The notes beneath the pieces are model-generated. The model had not been told where the DNA came from. It searched no databases and saw nothing but the letters and a program-made list of their open reading frames with translations. The position numbers and the translations under genes are program-made. This document shows positions 20,652 through 27,563 of a stretch of 29,917 nt of DNA, piece after piece (within the stretch, counting starts at the first letter, position 1; each line of letters starts with the position of its first letter). This stretch comes from a virus. The DNA is taken from IMG/VR virus record IMGVR_UViG_3300046007_009002, positions 1 through 29,917 of that record; one strand, written 5' to 3'.

Positions 20652-20886
20652 GATCATCCTGCATAATCTCCGAAAGCCTCCCACAAACGTCAGTAGATAA
20701 AGAATCTAACTCACGTTTATGATCATCGATCCGCTTTAAAAACCGCCAATATTCCTCTCTCACCTGATCAAAAGTAACGGCCCGATTAAGAATCAGCCAA
20801 TCATAATCATTCTGAACAACGGCAGCAGTGTCCATAATTTCAGAAGTCAGGGCCTTAAAGCGATTAAACAATTGTTCTTCTTTCAT
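20632..20886 (-). CDS. Hypothetical protein, 84 aa
   Basis: A fully helical, charged protein (MKEEQLFNRFKALTSEIMDT; YWRFLKRIDDHKRELDSLST) that may be coiled. Its final residues (QLAHAP) are encoded by the box of promoter 3, so that sequence is under double constraint. It shares one base with the next gene upstream. Confidence 0.7.
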   Translation of the reverse strand: MKEEQLFNRFKALTSEIMDTAAVVQNDYDWLILNRAVTFDQVREEYWRFLKRIDDHKRELDSLSTDVCGRLSEIMQDDQLAHAP

Positions 20887-21107
20887 TAGATATTCTCTAA
20901 TTGGTTTGCAATGGCGAGGAGTTTGTCTTCATCAATAATTGCACTTGTTCCCACCCAGCTACCATGGCCGTAGCTCAACTGATTAGCAGCAGCGCGAAGA
21001 ACAGCAGCGGCAATTTGTTCGTCTGTTGGATAACTAAGTTCATCTACTTCATAAGTGGCCTTTATTGCATCGAGCACCACTTGAGTATCTGGAGAAATGT
21101 CTTTCAT
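20886..21107 (-). CDS. Small paralogous family protein, copy 1 (73 aa)
   Basis: Begins MKDISPDTQVVLDAIKATYE. The shared family pattern is a D/N-x-SP-x-x-Q start, then IAAAVLRAAANQL, and near the end KLLAIANQLENI. Copies 2 and 3 lie directly upstream. GAGGTG precedes the ATG. This kind of short Ala-rich helical protein is frequent in cyanophages, but its role is unknown. Confidence 0.75.
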   Translation of the reverse strand: MKDISPDTQVVLDAIKATYEVDELSYPTDEQIAAAVLRAAANQLSYGHGSWVGTSAIIDEDKLLAIANQLENI

Positions 21108-21127
21108 AATCAGCACCTCATAAGTTC
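21104..21127. repeat. 24-bp direct repeat, copy 1
   Basis: Identical to 21608-21631. It spans the end of one gene (encoding ELMRC and stop), the ribosome binding site GAGGTG and the ATG of the next. It is probably a recombination junction. Confidence 0.8.
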
Positions 21128-21331
21128 ACCAGCAATAGCAAGAAGTTGATCCTGTGCCTGAGCATGTCCTCCATAAGCAGTTAACCCAAGTCGATCTTTA
21201 AACTGAATCTGAAGTGCGGCAGTATGAAGGGCGGCGGCCATCGCATCAATATTTGCTGCTTCAAAGTCACAATAAGCATCTAGAATCGCCTGGGCAGAAG
21301 GAGAGAGGTTATCCAAGTGGCATTCCTCCAT
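21110..21331 (-). CDS. Small paralogous family protein, copy 2 (73 aa)
   Basis: The start at 21331 (MEECHLDNLSPSAQAILDAY) aligns with its neighbours; the frame is open to 21382. It shares MAAALHTAALQIQ and DQLLAIAGELMRC with the family. The C-terminal ELMRC is encoded by the 24-bp repeat. It overlaps copy 3 by about 23 bases. Confidence 0.72.
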   Translation of the reverse strand: MEECHLDNLSPSAQAILDAYCDFEAANIDAMAAALHTAALQIQFKDRLGLTAYGGHAQAQDQLLAIAGELMRC

Positions 21332-21611
21332 CGTTGAACTCACTAAGAGGACCTTCAGAGTATTCATCCATAATATAGTCAATTTTTAGCTCAGAGGCAA
21401 TTTCGTTAAGAGCATCAATACAATTTTGGACTCCACTTATAAACTCTGTTTTGGATTGTTTCTGGATCTCGTTTTTCCACTGGTCAGCAACAGCTTGAAG
21501 AGCAGCAGCGATCTGTGACCGACGAGTACCTTTAATGTCACCACATTGGACTGGGCAATTTGTCCAAGCAGCGTCCCAGACTGTCTGGGTAATAGGAGAT
21601 AAATCAGTCAT
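21309..21611 (-). CDS. Small paralogous family protein, copy 3 (100 aa)
   Basis: Begins MTDLSPITQTVWDAAWTNCP, with QIAAALQAVADQWKN and CIDALNEIASELK matching the family. It has an extra acidic tail (YIMDEYSEGPLSEFNDGGMP). The start lies in the second 24-bp repeat, so this gene and copy 1 share the same ribosome binding site sequence. Confidence 0.75.
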   Translation of the reverse strand: MTDLSPITQTVWDAAWTNCPVQCGDIKGTRRSQIAAALQAVADQWKNEIQKQSKTEFISGVQNCIDALNEIASELKIDYIMDEYSEGPLSEFNDGGMPLG

Positions 21612-21631
21612 AATCAGCACCTCATAAGTTC
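21608..21631. repeat. 24-bp direct repeat, copy 2
   Basis: The plus strand reads TCATAATCAGCACCTCATAA then GTTC, identical to 21104-21127. It lies at the junction of the 67-aa gene and copy 3. Confidence 0.8.
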
Positions 21632-21817
21632 GCCACCGTGAATCTGATTTAATTGATTCTGGTGAGAAGGAGGACCATAAGACGGATCAATTTCATGTTT
21701 AAAAACCAGGGCAAGATGCCTCTCAATAATCTCTACCTGCTCATGAGTAAGAGGAGCCTCGCCGCGACGAAGTTCAAAATAACCTTGTAGCCAATAGCAA
21801 AATTCAGTTGATTTCAT
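21614..21817 (-). CDS. Conserved small phage protein, 67 aa
   Basis: Begins MKSTEFCYWLQGYFELRRGE, with LTHEQVEIIERHLALVFKHE and IDPSYGPP. I recognise this text as a small protein common in cyanophages, with FCYWLQGYFE as its hallmark, but no function is known. Its C-terminal GGELMRC is encoded by the direct repeat, showing that the repeat has spread between unrelated genes. Confidence 0.78.
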   Translation of the reverse strand: MKSTEFCYWLQGYFELRRGEAPLTHEQVEIIERHLALVFKHEIDPSYGPPSHQNQLNQIHGGELMRC

Positions 21818-21870
21818 AAATCCCTAACAACTTTCAATATAATACCCCAATAAATCCATAAAAACCAAAT

Positions 21871-21898
21871 AAGTAGACAGTTTAAAAAGTGTCTACTT
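21871..21898 (-). terminator. Terminator-like hairpin
   Basis: A perfect 9-bp stem (AAGTAGACA 21871-21879, TGTCTACTT 21890-21898) with a 10-base loop. On the minus strand TATTTGG follows, a weak U-tract; on the plus strand TTT and CTC follow. The stop codon of the gene ending at 21893 lies inside the stem. Confidence 0.55.
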
Positions 21899-22066
21899 TT
21901 TCTCAACAAAATCCTTAATCTGATCAGCCAGGACTTCGATCTGTTCTACTGTAGGGAATGGAGTGTACGTGCCTTCCTTGGCAGCATCTTTTTTATTGCA
22001 AAAATCTTCAGTAGCAATCAGTCTGGCTTCCTGAAAAATTTGAAAGCGTAATTCATAAGGCGTCAT
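21893..22066 (-). CDS. Conserved small phage protein, 57 aa
   Basis: The ATG at 22066 (MTPYELRFQIFQEARLIATE) has AGGAGA 6 bases upstream and matches the start of a small family I know from T4-like cyanophages. The frame extends to 22141 without a good start. It ends VLADQIKDFVEKK. It heads the minus-strand unit divergent from the phosphoesterase gene. The function is unknown. Confidence 0.78.
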   Translation of the reverse strand: MTPYELRFQIFQEARLIATEDFCNKKDAAKEGTYTPFPTVEQIEVLADQIKDFVEKK

Positions 22067-22091
22067 TGGTTTTCTCCTGTGTTTGTGTGTT

Positions 22092-22179
22092 TTGGACTTT
22101 TTGTCCAATCGGGATGGAAGGTACTGCCCCCTCTTTTTCACTTCCCAAAAGTGAAGTTATACTTTTCTACTACATCCCG
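22092..22179. promoter_or_regulatory. Divergent regulatory region with three inverted repeats
   Basis: Between the divergent genes lie three elements: TTGGAC/GTCCAA (22092-22108), TTCACTT/AAGTGAA (22137-22155, 5-base loop), and the longer-range CGGGATG/CATCCCG (22110-22116 and 22173-22179). A TATACT on the plus strand follows the second repeat, with a weak TTTTCA 17 bases upstream. Operator sites for divergent control are plausible. Confidence 0.4.
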
Positions 22180-22219
22180 TTACAGTCTATATAGGTCAGA
22201 ATCCCCAATAAAAAACCAA

Positions 22220-22924
22220 ATGATTTACGACACCATTTTTGTTTCTGATGTCCATCTTGGAACGAATAGATGTAATTCTAAAAAATTCCTAAACTTCCTA
22301 AAAACCATAAAAACCAAAAAACTCATAATGGTTGGTGACATAATTGACATATACTGTATGGAGAAGCATGGGACACCATGGGAAAAAGAGCACACTGAAT
22401 GTATTCATGAAATTCTAAATCACCTAAAAAATGGAACCGAACTTATTTACATTTTAGGTAACCACGAAGGAGAAATCCGGAGATATTGTAATTTTGAGCA
22501 TAAAAACTTTCAAATGGTTGATGAGTACAACCACATTGATTCTAAAGGTAAAAAGTTTTTATGTGTTCATGGCGACAAATACTCCCAATACTCGTCTGGT
22601 TCATGGAAACAATTAATTTTCAATAAAGGGTATGAATTTATAACTCCCTTAAGTGTATGGTTAAATCGATTTTTTAGATTCTCCTTGGTGTACTTTTTAA
22701 AAAATACCATAAACGGCAAGAAATACATAGACAAATATGAAAACAATATTACAAATTATTGCAGACAAAGAAAAGAAAATTTTGATGGTGTAATTTGTGG
22801 ACATATTCACCACAACAACATAAGAAAATTTGATGACATTACTTACATGTGTTGTGGAGATTTTGTCGATACCTGTTCGGCAATTGTCGAACGAGATGGT
22901 GATTATTATAGCATTTACTTTTGA
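22220..22924 (+). CDS. LpxH-like calcineurin-type metallophosphoesterase
   Basis: This is the only plus-strand gene found. From the ATG at 22220 it has 234 residues with all five phosphoesterase motifs: DVHLG (10-14), GDIID (39-43), GNHE (80-83), VHGDKYSQ and GHIHHN. The layout and the CGDFVDTCSAIVER end resemble UDP-2,3-diacylglucosamine hydrolase-like proteins, which act in lipid A synthesis. The exact substrate is uncertain and could be another phosphodiester. It is transcribed against the phage genome's main direction and is more AT-rich than its neighbours, suggesting recent insertion. Confidence 0.82.
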   Translation: MIYDTIFVSDVHLGTNRCNSKKFLNFLKTIKTKKLIMVGDIIDIYCMEKHGTPWEKEHTECIHEILNHLKNGTELIYILGNHEGEIRRYCNFEHKNFQMVDEYNHIDSKGKKFLCVHGDKYSQYSSGSWKQLIFNKGYEFITPLSVWLNRFFRFSLVYFLKNTINGKKYIDKYENNITNYCRQRKENFDGVICGHIHHNNIRKFDDITYMCCGDFVDTCSAIVERDGDYYSIYF

Positions 22925-23367
22925 TCCGGATTGACCCACGGGGCCTTTATGCCAATTTCCCCACCTAAAAGACTCTGAGCACTACTCCCATCAGGCTCTT
23001 TCTCATAAAAAACAGCATCCTTAACAATCTTCTTTTGCTCTTCGGTATAATCACCAGACTCAATCTCTTTTAAAATAATCTCATTGACCATATTAACCGG
23101 TTCGGGTTCTTCTAACTTTTCATAATTTTCTATGGCCTTATCAACATCCCTTTCGACTCTTTGATCAAGAAGTTCTGGGGTTTTTATGATGTACTCATTG
23201 AGCGTATCATCAATCCAACCCCTTTTATAAAGTTCTCTCTGAATTTCATCAACTAGAGGCCATAATTTATCCTTGGGAATCTTAAACACCCTAGAAATAA
23301 ATTCAATAATCGCCTCAATAATCAGGGCAATTTTCGCCCAATCAAAGATAGTTCGTTTGGTTTTCAT
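22915..23367 (-). CDS. Hypothetical protein, 150 aa
   Basis: It starts with a hydrophobic segment (TIFDWAKIALIIEAIIEFIS) that could anchor it at a membrane. Long charged helices follow (QRVERDVDKAIENYEKLEEP) before a Gly-rich end. Its 3' end overlaps the convergent phosphoesterase gene by 10 bases. No family is recognised. Confidence 0.72.
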   Translation of the reverse strand: MKTKRTIFDWAKIALIIEAIIEFISRVFKIPKDKLWPLVDEIQRELYKRGWIDDTLNEYIIKTPELLDQRVERDVDKAIENYEKLEEPEPVNMVNEIILKEIESGDYTEEQKKIVKDAVFYEKEPDGSSAQSLLGGEIGIKAPWVNPDQK

Positions 23368-23482
23368 GGGTCCAAAAATCGTCGTGGATCATGTCATCAT
23401 CATAAGGCTCATGCATGAGTTCTTGCACTTTTAAATGCCAAACTCTCTCAAATAAATCCCTATAATCTTCTTCTTTAATCAT
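23342..23482 (-). CDS. Small hypothetical protein, 46 aa
   Basis: A 46-codon frame starting MIKEEDYRDLFERVWHLKVQ and ending HENQTNYL. It is acidic and His-rich (HEPYDDDMIHDDFW). It overlaps the start of the 150-aa gene by 26 bases and the stop of the 48-aa gene by 8. Packing supports it; the function is unknown. Confidence 0.65.
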   Translation of the reverse strand: MIKEEDYRDLFERVWHLKVQELMHEPYDDDMIHDDFWTHENQTNYL

Positions 23483-23621
23483 CGTTTAATAATTTCTCTA
23501 ATGGATCACCACCGCCTTTTAATATCTGACAGGCTCTTTTATAATACAGGTTGTTTGTGTTGCCCGATGCCTCCATAAGTTCTTTGATCTTTTTCCAATT
23601 TTCTAAAGTTTTTTCGTCCAA
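23475..23621 (-). CDS. Small hypothetical protein with TTG start, 48 aa
   Basis: The frame runs from a TTG at 23621, three bases after the peptidase stop, and encodes DEKTLENWKKIKELMEASGN, then NLYYKRACQILKGGGDPLEK. An internal ATG exists (ELMEASG) but would lose the conserved-looking N-terminus. It resembles short cyanophage proteins by its ASGNxNxxYYKRA text. The function is unknown. Confidence 0.62.
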   Translation of the reverse strand: MDEKTLENWKKIKELMEASGNTNNLYYKRACQILKGGGDPLEKLLNDD

Positions 23622-23624
23622 TGT

Positions 23625-23996
23625 TTAGTACCCGTGGTTTTGAATTGTTTTGGTATAATGTCTCATAATTTCACCAGCAACAGAATTGGCCTCATTTTCG
23701 CAATTTGATCCTGTGTCCCCGGACATTTCTGCCCCGGAAATTTTTTGTTTATAATGAACCAACTCATGAGCCAGGGTTCTAAAAAAATCTAATGGATGGC
23801 GATTGGCCACCTGGATCTTTATAATGTCATTCATTAGATCAAAACATCCAAAGGTCTTGTTTTCAATAGAAAACTTTGGATCATTGATAACAACAATCTC
23901 TGGTAGATCATCTAGGCCAAGATAGTCCTTTACAAATTTTGCAAAAGACATAATTTGTTTTTCTTTGGATTCTAACAGAAATTGTTTATAGAGCAT
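23625..23996 (-). CDS. Zincin-like metallopeptidase
   Basis: Contains HELVH at 77-81 within TLAHELVHYKQ, and Glu102 in ENEANSVAGEIMRHY as a likely third zinc ligand. This is the HExxH...E arrangement of gluzincin-type small phage peptidases. At 123 residues it is a minimal domain without signal peptide, so it probably acts in the infected cell. The target is unknown. Two Met starts (1 and 16) are possible. Confidence 0.78.
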   Translation of the reverse strand: MLYKQFLLESKEKQIMSFAKFVKDYLGLDDLPEIVVINDPKFSIENKTFGCFDLMNDIIKIQVANRHPLDFFRTLAHELVHYKQKISGAEMSGDTGSNCENEANSVAGEIMRHYTKTIQNHGY

Positions 23997-24008
23997 TTTT
24001 AATTCTAT

Positions 24009-24245
24009 TTATCGAACCTCAAAGTCCAACCTTTTTACTCCTCGTTGTTTCCTTTCCTCTTGCCACATAAGATCCGAATTGGTCAGATGCTTATTTGAGG
24101 CTTTTTCATAAGTCTCAAGCATAACCACCTGAGACAGATCCAGGGCCGTGATTTTATCGTTGCGAATAGATGCCATATTAGGACACCCGCAGGTTCCAGA
24201 ACCATGTACTTCATTTCCACACATTCTACATCTAATTTTAATCAT
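24009..24245 (-). CDS. Zinc-ribbon protein, 78 aa
   Basis: The ATG at 24245 (MIKIRCRMCGNEVHGSGTCG) is supported by GAGGT 8 bases upstream; the frame is open to 24260. Two pairs of cysteines (CRMC and CGC) form a rubredoxin-like zinc knuckle. The rest (DKITALDLSQVVMLETYEKA) is helical. I recognise a cyanophage family with this ALDLSQVVML block. The ribosome site is buried in the hairpin described next, suggesting late expression. Confidence 0.78.
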   Translation of the reverse strand: MIKIRCRMCGNEVHGSGTCGCPNMASIRNDKITALDLSQVVMLETYEKASNKHLTNSDLMWQEERKQRGVKRLDFEVR

Positions 24246-24249
24246 TAAA

Positions 24250-24285
24250 AAATACCTCAAGCTGTTTAAACCTGAGGTATTTATA
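24250..24285 (-). promoter_or_regulatory. Late promoter fused to an RBS-masking terminator hairpin
   Basis: TATAAATA (24285-24278) overlaps the 5' arm of a 10-bp stem (24282-24273 with 24259-24250, 13-base loop). The 3' arm contains the GAGGT ribosome site, followed by a T-run. The predicted late start is 24272, the first base after the 5' arm. Read-through RNA forms a terminator and hides the ribosome site; late RNA cannot. Confidence 0.75.
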
Positions 24286-24290
24286 CTTAA

Positions 24291-24785
24291 TCAATCGTGG
24301 TCGTATTCTTGGATATCGAACCCTTCTCGTGTAGCAATTACTTTTACGTGGTCACCGAAAGTGGCGAGCATGGCGTCCTCCATTTCGTCAGATTCCATAA
24401 GTTTTCCTAATTGCACACATGAATCAAAATCAATTTCCATGGCATATACTTTGGTTTTTTCATCTATCCATGCGCTATCTAAACTTGTATAAGTACTCAG
24501 ACAAACAACATCTTCATTTTCTCCGTCATATTCACCGTAACTGATGTCATTCAGATCATCACCAGTTGCATTTGTAAATGATACTTCTCCTACACTGAAT
24601 ACACAAGGGTCTCCATCCGCAAAATATGGAGTATATTGTGTCCAAACAATAGCATTTAGTTTAGGATTTTGTTCAAACAATGTAGAAATATTTTTCTTAA
24701 ACGCAGTCTTAAGTTTTGTTTGAATTTCATCTTTAAACTTGCGATATGATAAGATCATATCATTCATATTTTCCATATAATCCAT
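24291..24785 (-). CDS. Conserved phage hypothetical protein, 164 aa
   Basis: The ATG at 24785 (MDYMENMNDMILSYRKFKDE) has GGAGG 7 bases upstream; a TTG at 24791 is the alternative. The hallmark is WTQYTPYFADGDPCVFSVGE, which I know from phage proteins of unknown role, then an acidic region (DISYGEYDGENEDVVCL). It overlaps nothing and is coupled to the DUF6915 gene upstream. Confidence 0.78.
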   Translation of the reverse strand: MDYMENMNDMILSYRKFKDEIQTKLKTAFKKNISTLFEQNPKLNAIVWTQYTPYFADGDPCVFSVGEVSFTNATGDDLNDISYGEYDGENEDVVCLSTYTSLDSAWIDEKTKVYAMEIDFDSCVQLGKLMESDEMEDAMLATFGDHVKVIATREGFDIQEYDHD

Positions 24786-24787
24786 AA

Positions 24788-25153
24788 TCAATCCTCCAAT
24801 GGAATAAATTTTTTGTTTTTGTTGTTAAACTTTTTGGCTGTTCCTGACATCCAGGGCTCAATTGACATACAGTTGAGATATTTTTCAACTGTCGGAATAA
24901 AACCCAAATCTTGTATGATGTGATCTTCTGCAATATCTCTAGGAGAATATTCAACTCCACTAGAGTTTGTTCGCGTTCTTCCAAATAATTGTTCTACTAG
25001 AAAACAACCAAAAGAAGAGTGCAAAATTGCTCGGTGTCTTACATCGGGGACACAAGATTTTGTGGAATCAATAAAGTCATCAATGTCAGCATAGTCGTCT
25101 GGACAACCTCCATACTTTTGAGCATGAATGCGTCCATGTAGAAATGGTTTCAT
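24788..25153 (-). CDS. DUF6915-like protein, 121 aa
   Basis: The pattern KPFLHGRIHAQKYGGCPDDY, FIDSTKSCVPDVRHRAILHS and AEDHIIQDLGFIPTVEKYL closely follows DUF6915 proteins (H..S.KKFGG.PEDY...F..SK...D.RHRA..H). It has several conserved His and Asp residues that could bind metal. The function is unknown. Boxed promoter 4 lies just upstream. Confidence 0.8.
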   Translation of the reverse strand: MKPFLHGRIHAQKYGGCPDDYADIDDFIDSTKSCVPDVRHRAILHSSFGCFLVEQLFGRTRTNSSGVEYSPRDIAEDHIIQDLGFIPTVEKYLNCMSIEPWMSGTAKKFNNKNKKFIPLED

Positions 25154-25192
25154 TTTATATCATAAAAATAGGATGGCCTCAACCACCCCATA

Positions 25193-25237
25193 ATATTACC
25201 ACATTACTCCTGATAAATCAAGAGTAATGTGCCAGTT
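25193..25237 (-). promoter_or_regulatory. Boxed promoter 4
   Basis: AACTGGCACA (25237-25228), 6 bases, TTGATT (25221-25216), 17 bases, TAATAT (25198-25193). It drives the DUF6915 and following genes. Confidence 0.7.
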
Positions 25238-25246
25238 TAAAAGCTG

Positions 25247-26650
25247 TCATTCTGCTTTAGTAAAGAAATTGTGCAAACATTGGCTTGCATTAATTCTTAC
25301 TTGCTCAAGAGTATAATCAACCAAAAGTTGACCATTCTCATAAACAGTTACTAACTCATCTTTATTCCAGGGCCTTTCAGGAACAGTCTGATATTCTCCT
25401 TGTTCATTTTTGATGAGCTGAAGTCTACCTTTTTTAGATGTTTTGCCTGGGTCGGTTACAGGGTCTTTGTAAACATCACGCCAGGTTCCATTTACATTTA
25501 CCGAACTGCACTTCATTGCGAATTTGAAATCATCACGATTTACGTGTTGAAGCAATCCGCCACCTTGACCGAAGGCAATGTTATCCGAACTGTATCCATT
25601 TGATTCTAAGACGTGAAGAACCCGGTCAATAGTTTCATAATTCACACCATCCCCTTGAATGAGTCTGACGTGATTTAGAACTTTATAACCCTTAGAGTTC
25701 ATAGTACTTCCAAAATGATTATCAAGAATTTGAGCACACTTTAGATTAACTTCTACTGGATTTCCACTGTCTGGCCTGACCACCAAGGTAGCCCCAGATT
25801 CAATTACTTGCTCTTTAAGTTCTTCTCCCCAAAGTTTATCACAAGCATTGTAAATGTCATAACTATCACTTACACAAGCAAGAAGAGCACCAGGCTTTGC
25901 GTGAAGATTTAACATATTGCGATATGCCTCAACTTCATTCTCCTTACCCCAACTTGTGATAGTACTATGTTCTGATGCTGGGATACTGTAGCCCGCCATG
26001 TCTTCGTGATAAAATTCTTTACCATAAAGAAGCGCCGCAACAGTATCAGTTCCTTTAAAGTTGACTAGATGAGCTAGTCCACCAATTCCTGCGGATTCAT
26101 AGGAACTCACTCCGCGAAATCCAAAGTCTTGCATCTTAAAATCAATAAGATTCGGGTCTCCATTGCGAATAAGGTAATTGAGAATGAGTTTCTTAGAATT
26201 ATAAGAATTACTCGCAACTGTCGTCGGATACCAAATCGAACGAAGTAAAGAAGTCTCTAAGAAACTAGTTAACCAGTAGCAATTTGGGTCGGTGTTTTCA
26301 ATTGTAAGCAGAACATTCTTGACAGGAATTACGGATCCTTCTGGAACAGCCTTGATTCTTACAGGGAGATGTCCTCCGTGCTTTTTGACAATGTATTCCC
26401 AACCACCACGGTAGAATGGTTCACCGTGAGCCTGGATAATTGCCTCGGCAATATCAATATCTTCCATTCTAATTGGTTTCATTAGATAATCTTTTAGAAA
26501 CATCTGAAGACCAAAGAAGAGAGTTTCATCGTGATGACCACCACGACTTTCAATGTAAGAAAATACACCTTCTGTCTGTGGGGGATATTGATTAAACTGA
26601 GAATACTTGTAAGAATCCGAGTTGAGAATTAGATTTTTGTTTAGGTCCAT
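25247..26650 (-). CDS. nadV: Nicotinamide phosphoribosyltransferase (NAMPT/NadV)
   Basis: NadV converts nicotinamide and PRPP to NMN, the first step of NAD+ salvage. The 467-residue protein is full length. It shows NSDSYKYSQFNQYPPQTEGV (NAMPT start), MQDFGFRGVSSYESAGIGG, HLVNFKGTDTVAAL, SEHSTITSWGKENE with His228 (the phosphorylated His247 of human NAMPT), and VNRDDFKFAMKCSS. AAGGAG lies 7 bases before the ATG. Together with the adenylyltransferase upstream it forms a two-step nicotinamide-to-NAD+ pathway, as in KVP40 and phages that rebuild NAD+ during defence. Confidence 0.95.
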   Translation of the reverse strand: MDLNKNLILNSDSYKYSQFNQYPPQTEGVFSYIESRGGHHDETLFFGLQMFLKDYLMKPIRMEDIDIAEAIIQAHGEPFYRGGWEYIVKKHGGHLPVRIKAVPEGSVIPVKNVLLTIENTDPNCYWLTSFLETSLLRSIWYPTTVASNSYNSKKLILNYLIRNGDPNLIDFKMQDFGFRGVSSYESAGIGGLAHLVNFKGTDTVAALLYGKEFYHEDMAGYSIPASEHSTITSWGKENEVEAYRNMLNLHAKPGALLACVSDSYDIYNACDKLWGEELKEQVIESGATLVVRPDSGNPVEVNLKCAQILDNHFGSTMNSKGYKVLNHVRLIQGDGVNYETIDRVLHVLESNGYSSDNIAFGQGGGLLQHVNRDDFKFAMKCSSVNVNGTWRDVYKDPVTDPGKTSKKGRLQLIKNEQGEYQTVPERPWNKDELVTVYENGQLLVDYTLEQVRINASQCLHNFFTKAE

Positions 26651-26724
26651 TTTAAACTCCTTAAAATGATAGGTTTAATTTAGGCGTCTATCGCCTATTT
26701 GTGTTTTTATGACTTTAACACCTG

Positions 26725-27033
26725 TCAAGCATTCAATGCCTTAAGTTCTCGCTCAAGACTTTCTTTTTTTAAGGCTAATTTAGATAATTCAGTTTGAATT
26801 TCCTTTACCTTATCATCTCTATCTCTATGTTGCTGATACCATGCCAAAGTATCATCAGATAGTCTATGTTGCATATGAAGCTCAAAAATTACTTCCCCCA
26901 TTTCACAACACATATTCAACAAATATGTAATTAATTCAGAATTAGTTTTATTAATTCCATATTTTTTATTGTTATTACTTTTTTGTTCGAGTTTAATTTC
27001 TTCTTGCGTAGGTTCCGGTGTAAAGCATGGCAT
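26725..27033 (-). CDS. Hypothetical phage protein, 102 aa
   Basis: The start MPCFTPEPTQEEIKLEQKSN is typical of small phage proteins of unknown function. The C-terminal 35 residues (KVKEIQTELSKLALKKESLE) form a coiled coil. It sits between nadV and the macro-domain gene in the same string, but nothing ties it to NAD metabolism. Confidence 0.7.
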   Translation of the reverse strand: MPCFTPEPTQEEIKLEQKSNNNKKYGINKTNSELITYLLNMCCEMGEVIFELHMQHRLSDDTLAWYQQHRDRDDKVKEIQTELSKLALKKESLERELKALNA

Positions 27034-27044
27034 AATTTTTTACC

Positions 27045-27554
27045 TCAAGGTTGATATTCTACGACTGTGACATCAGCATAATCAGAAACATCTTCCGAAA
27101 ACTTTTCAATCATCTTGGAAATTCTACTCCAATCACCACCAGCAAGTCCAGCACCAATTTGGGGAAATCCAAATCTAAGTTTTGAAAGATTAAATTCTTT
27201 TGTGAGTTGTTGGGATCTAATAATAGATTCAGTTTGATAATCTAAAAATTTCTGAAAAGCATCATACTCAAATACATCAGAACCAGAACTCCATTTGTAT
27301 TGCGTGTAAGCATTGCACACATTAAACCAAATATCAGAAGTTTTAGATTTTACACCAACAAATCTCCCAGTACCTAATTTAGATTTATCCCCAAACTTAG
27401 TTTTCCTATCTGCTTCTTCTACTATGGGATAACGGTCTGCAAGTTGTTTTGCAAGTCCAGAACGCATCTTGTGAAAGCAATTGCACCCATGAATGATAAC
27501 ATCAAATTCGCCTTGTTCGGCAAGTTTAATTAGATCTCCTTTGATTGTTTTCAT
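27045..27554 (-). CDS. Macro domain protein (ADP-ribose binding)
   Basis: Macro domains bind or hydrolyse ADP-ribose and its derivatives. This 169-residue protein has the Poa1/ALC1-like pattern: GDLIKLAEQGEFDVIIHGCN with HGCNC (22-26), CNAYTQYKW, and LRFGFPQIGAGLAGGDWSRI (diphosphate loop). It could remove ADP-ribose-1''-phosphate, reverse ADP-ribosylation, or bind defence signals made from NAD+. Placement between two NAD+ salvage enzymes argues for a role in the same process. Confidence 0.92.
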   Translation of the reverse strand: MKTIKGDLIKLAEQGEFDVIIHGCNCFHKMRSGLAKQLADRYPIVEEADRKTKFGDKSKLGTGRFVGVKSKTSDIWFNVCNAYTQYKWSSGSDVFEYDAFQKFLDYQTESIIRSQQLTKEFNLSKLRFGFPQIGAGLAGGDWSRISKMIEKFSEDVSDYADVTVVEYQP

Positions 27555-27563
27555 AAGTTTACC

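Noticed and set aside
22697-22939. Minus-strand 80-aa frame opposite the phosphoesterase
   Set aside because: Antisense shadow of a gene with complete catalytic motifs.
24006-24013. GATAAATA as late promoter of the zincin gene
   Set aside because: The predicted start would be only 4 bases before the ATG, leaving no ribosome binding site.
26700-26728. TTGACA upstream of nadV as a promoter
   Set aside because: No acceptable -10 at 16-18 bases and no AACTGGCACA box; nadV can be read from promoter 5.
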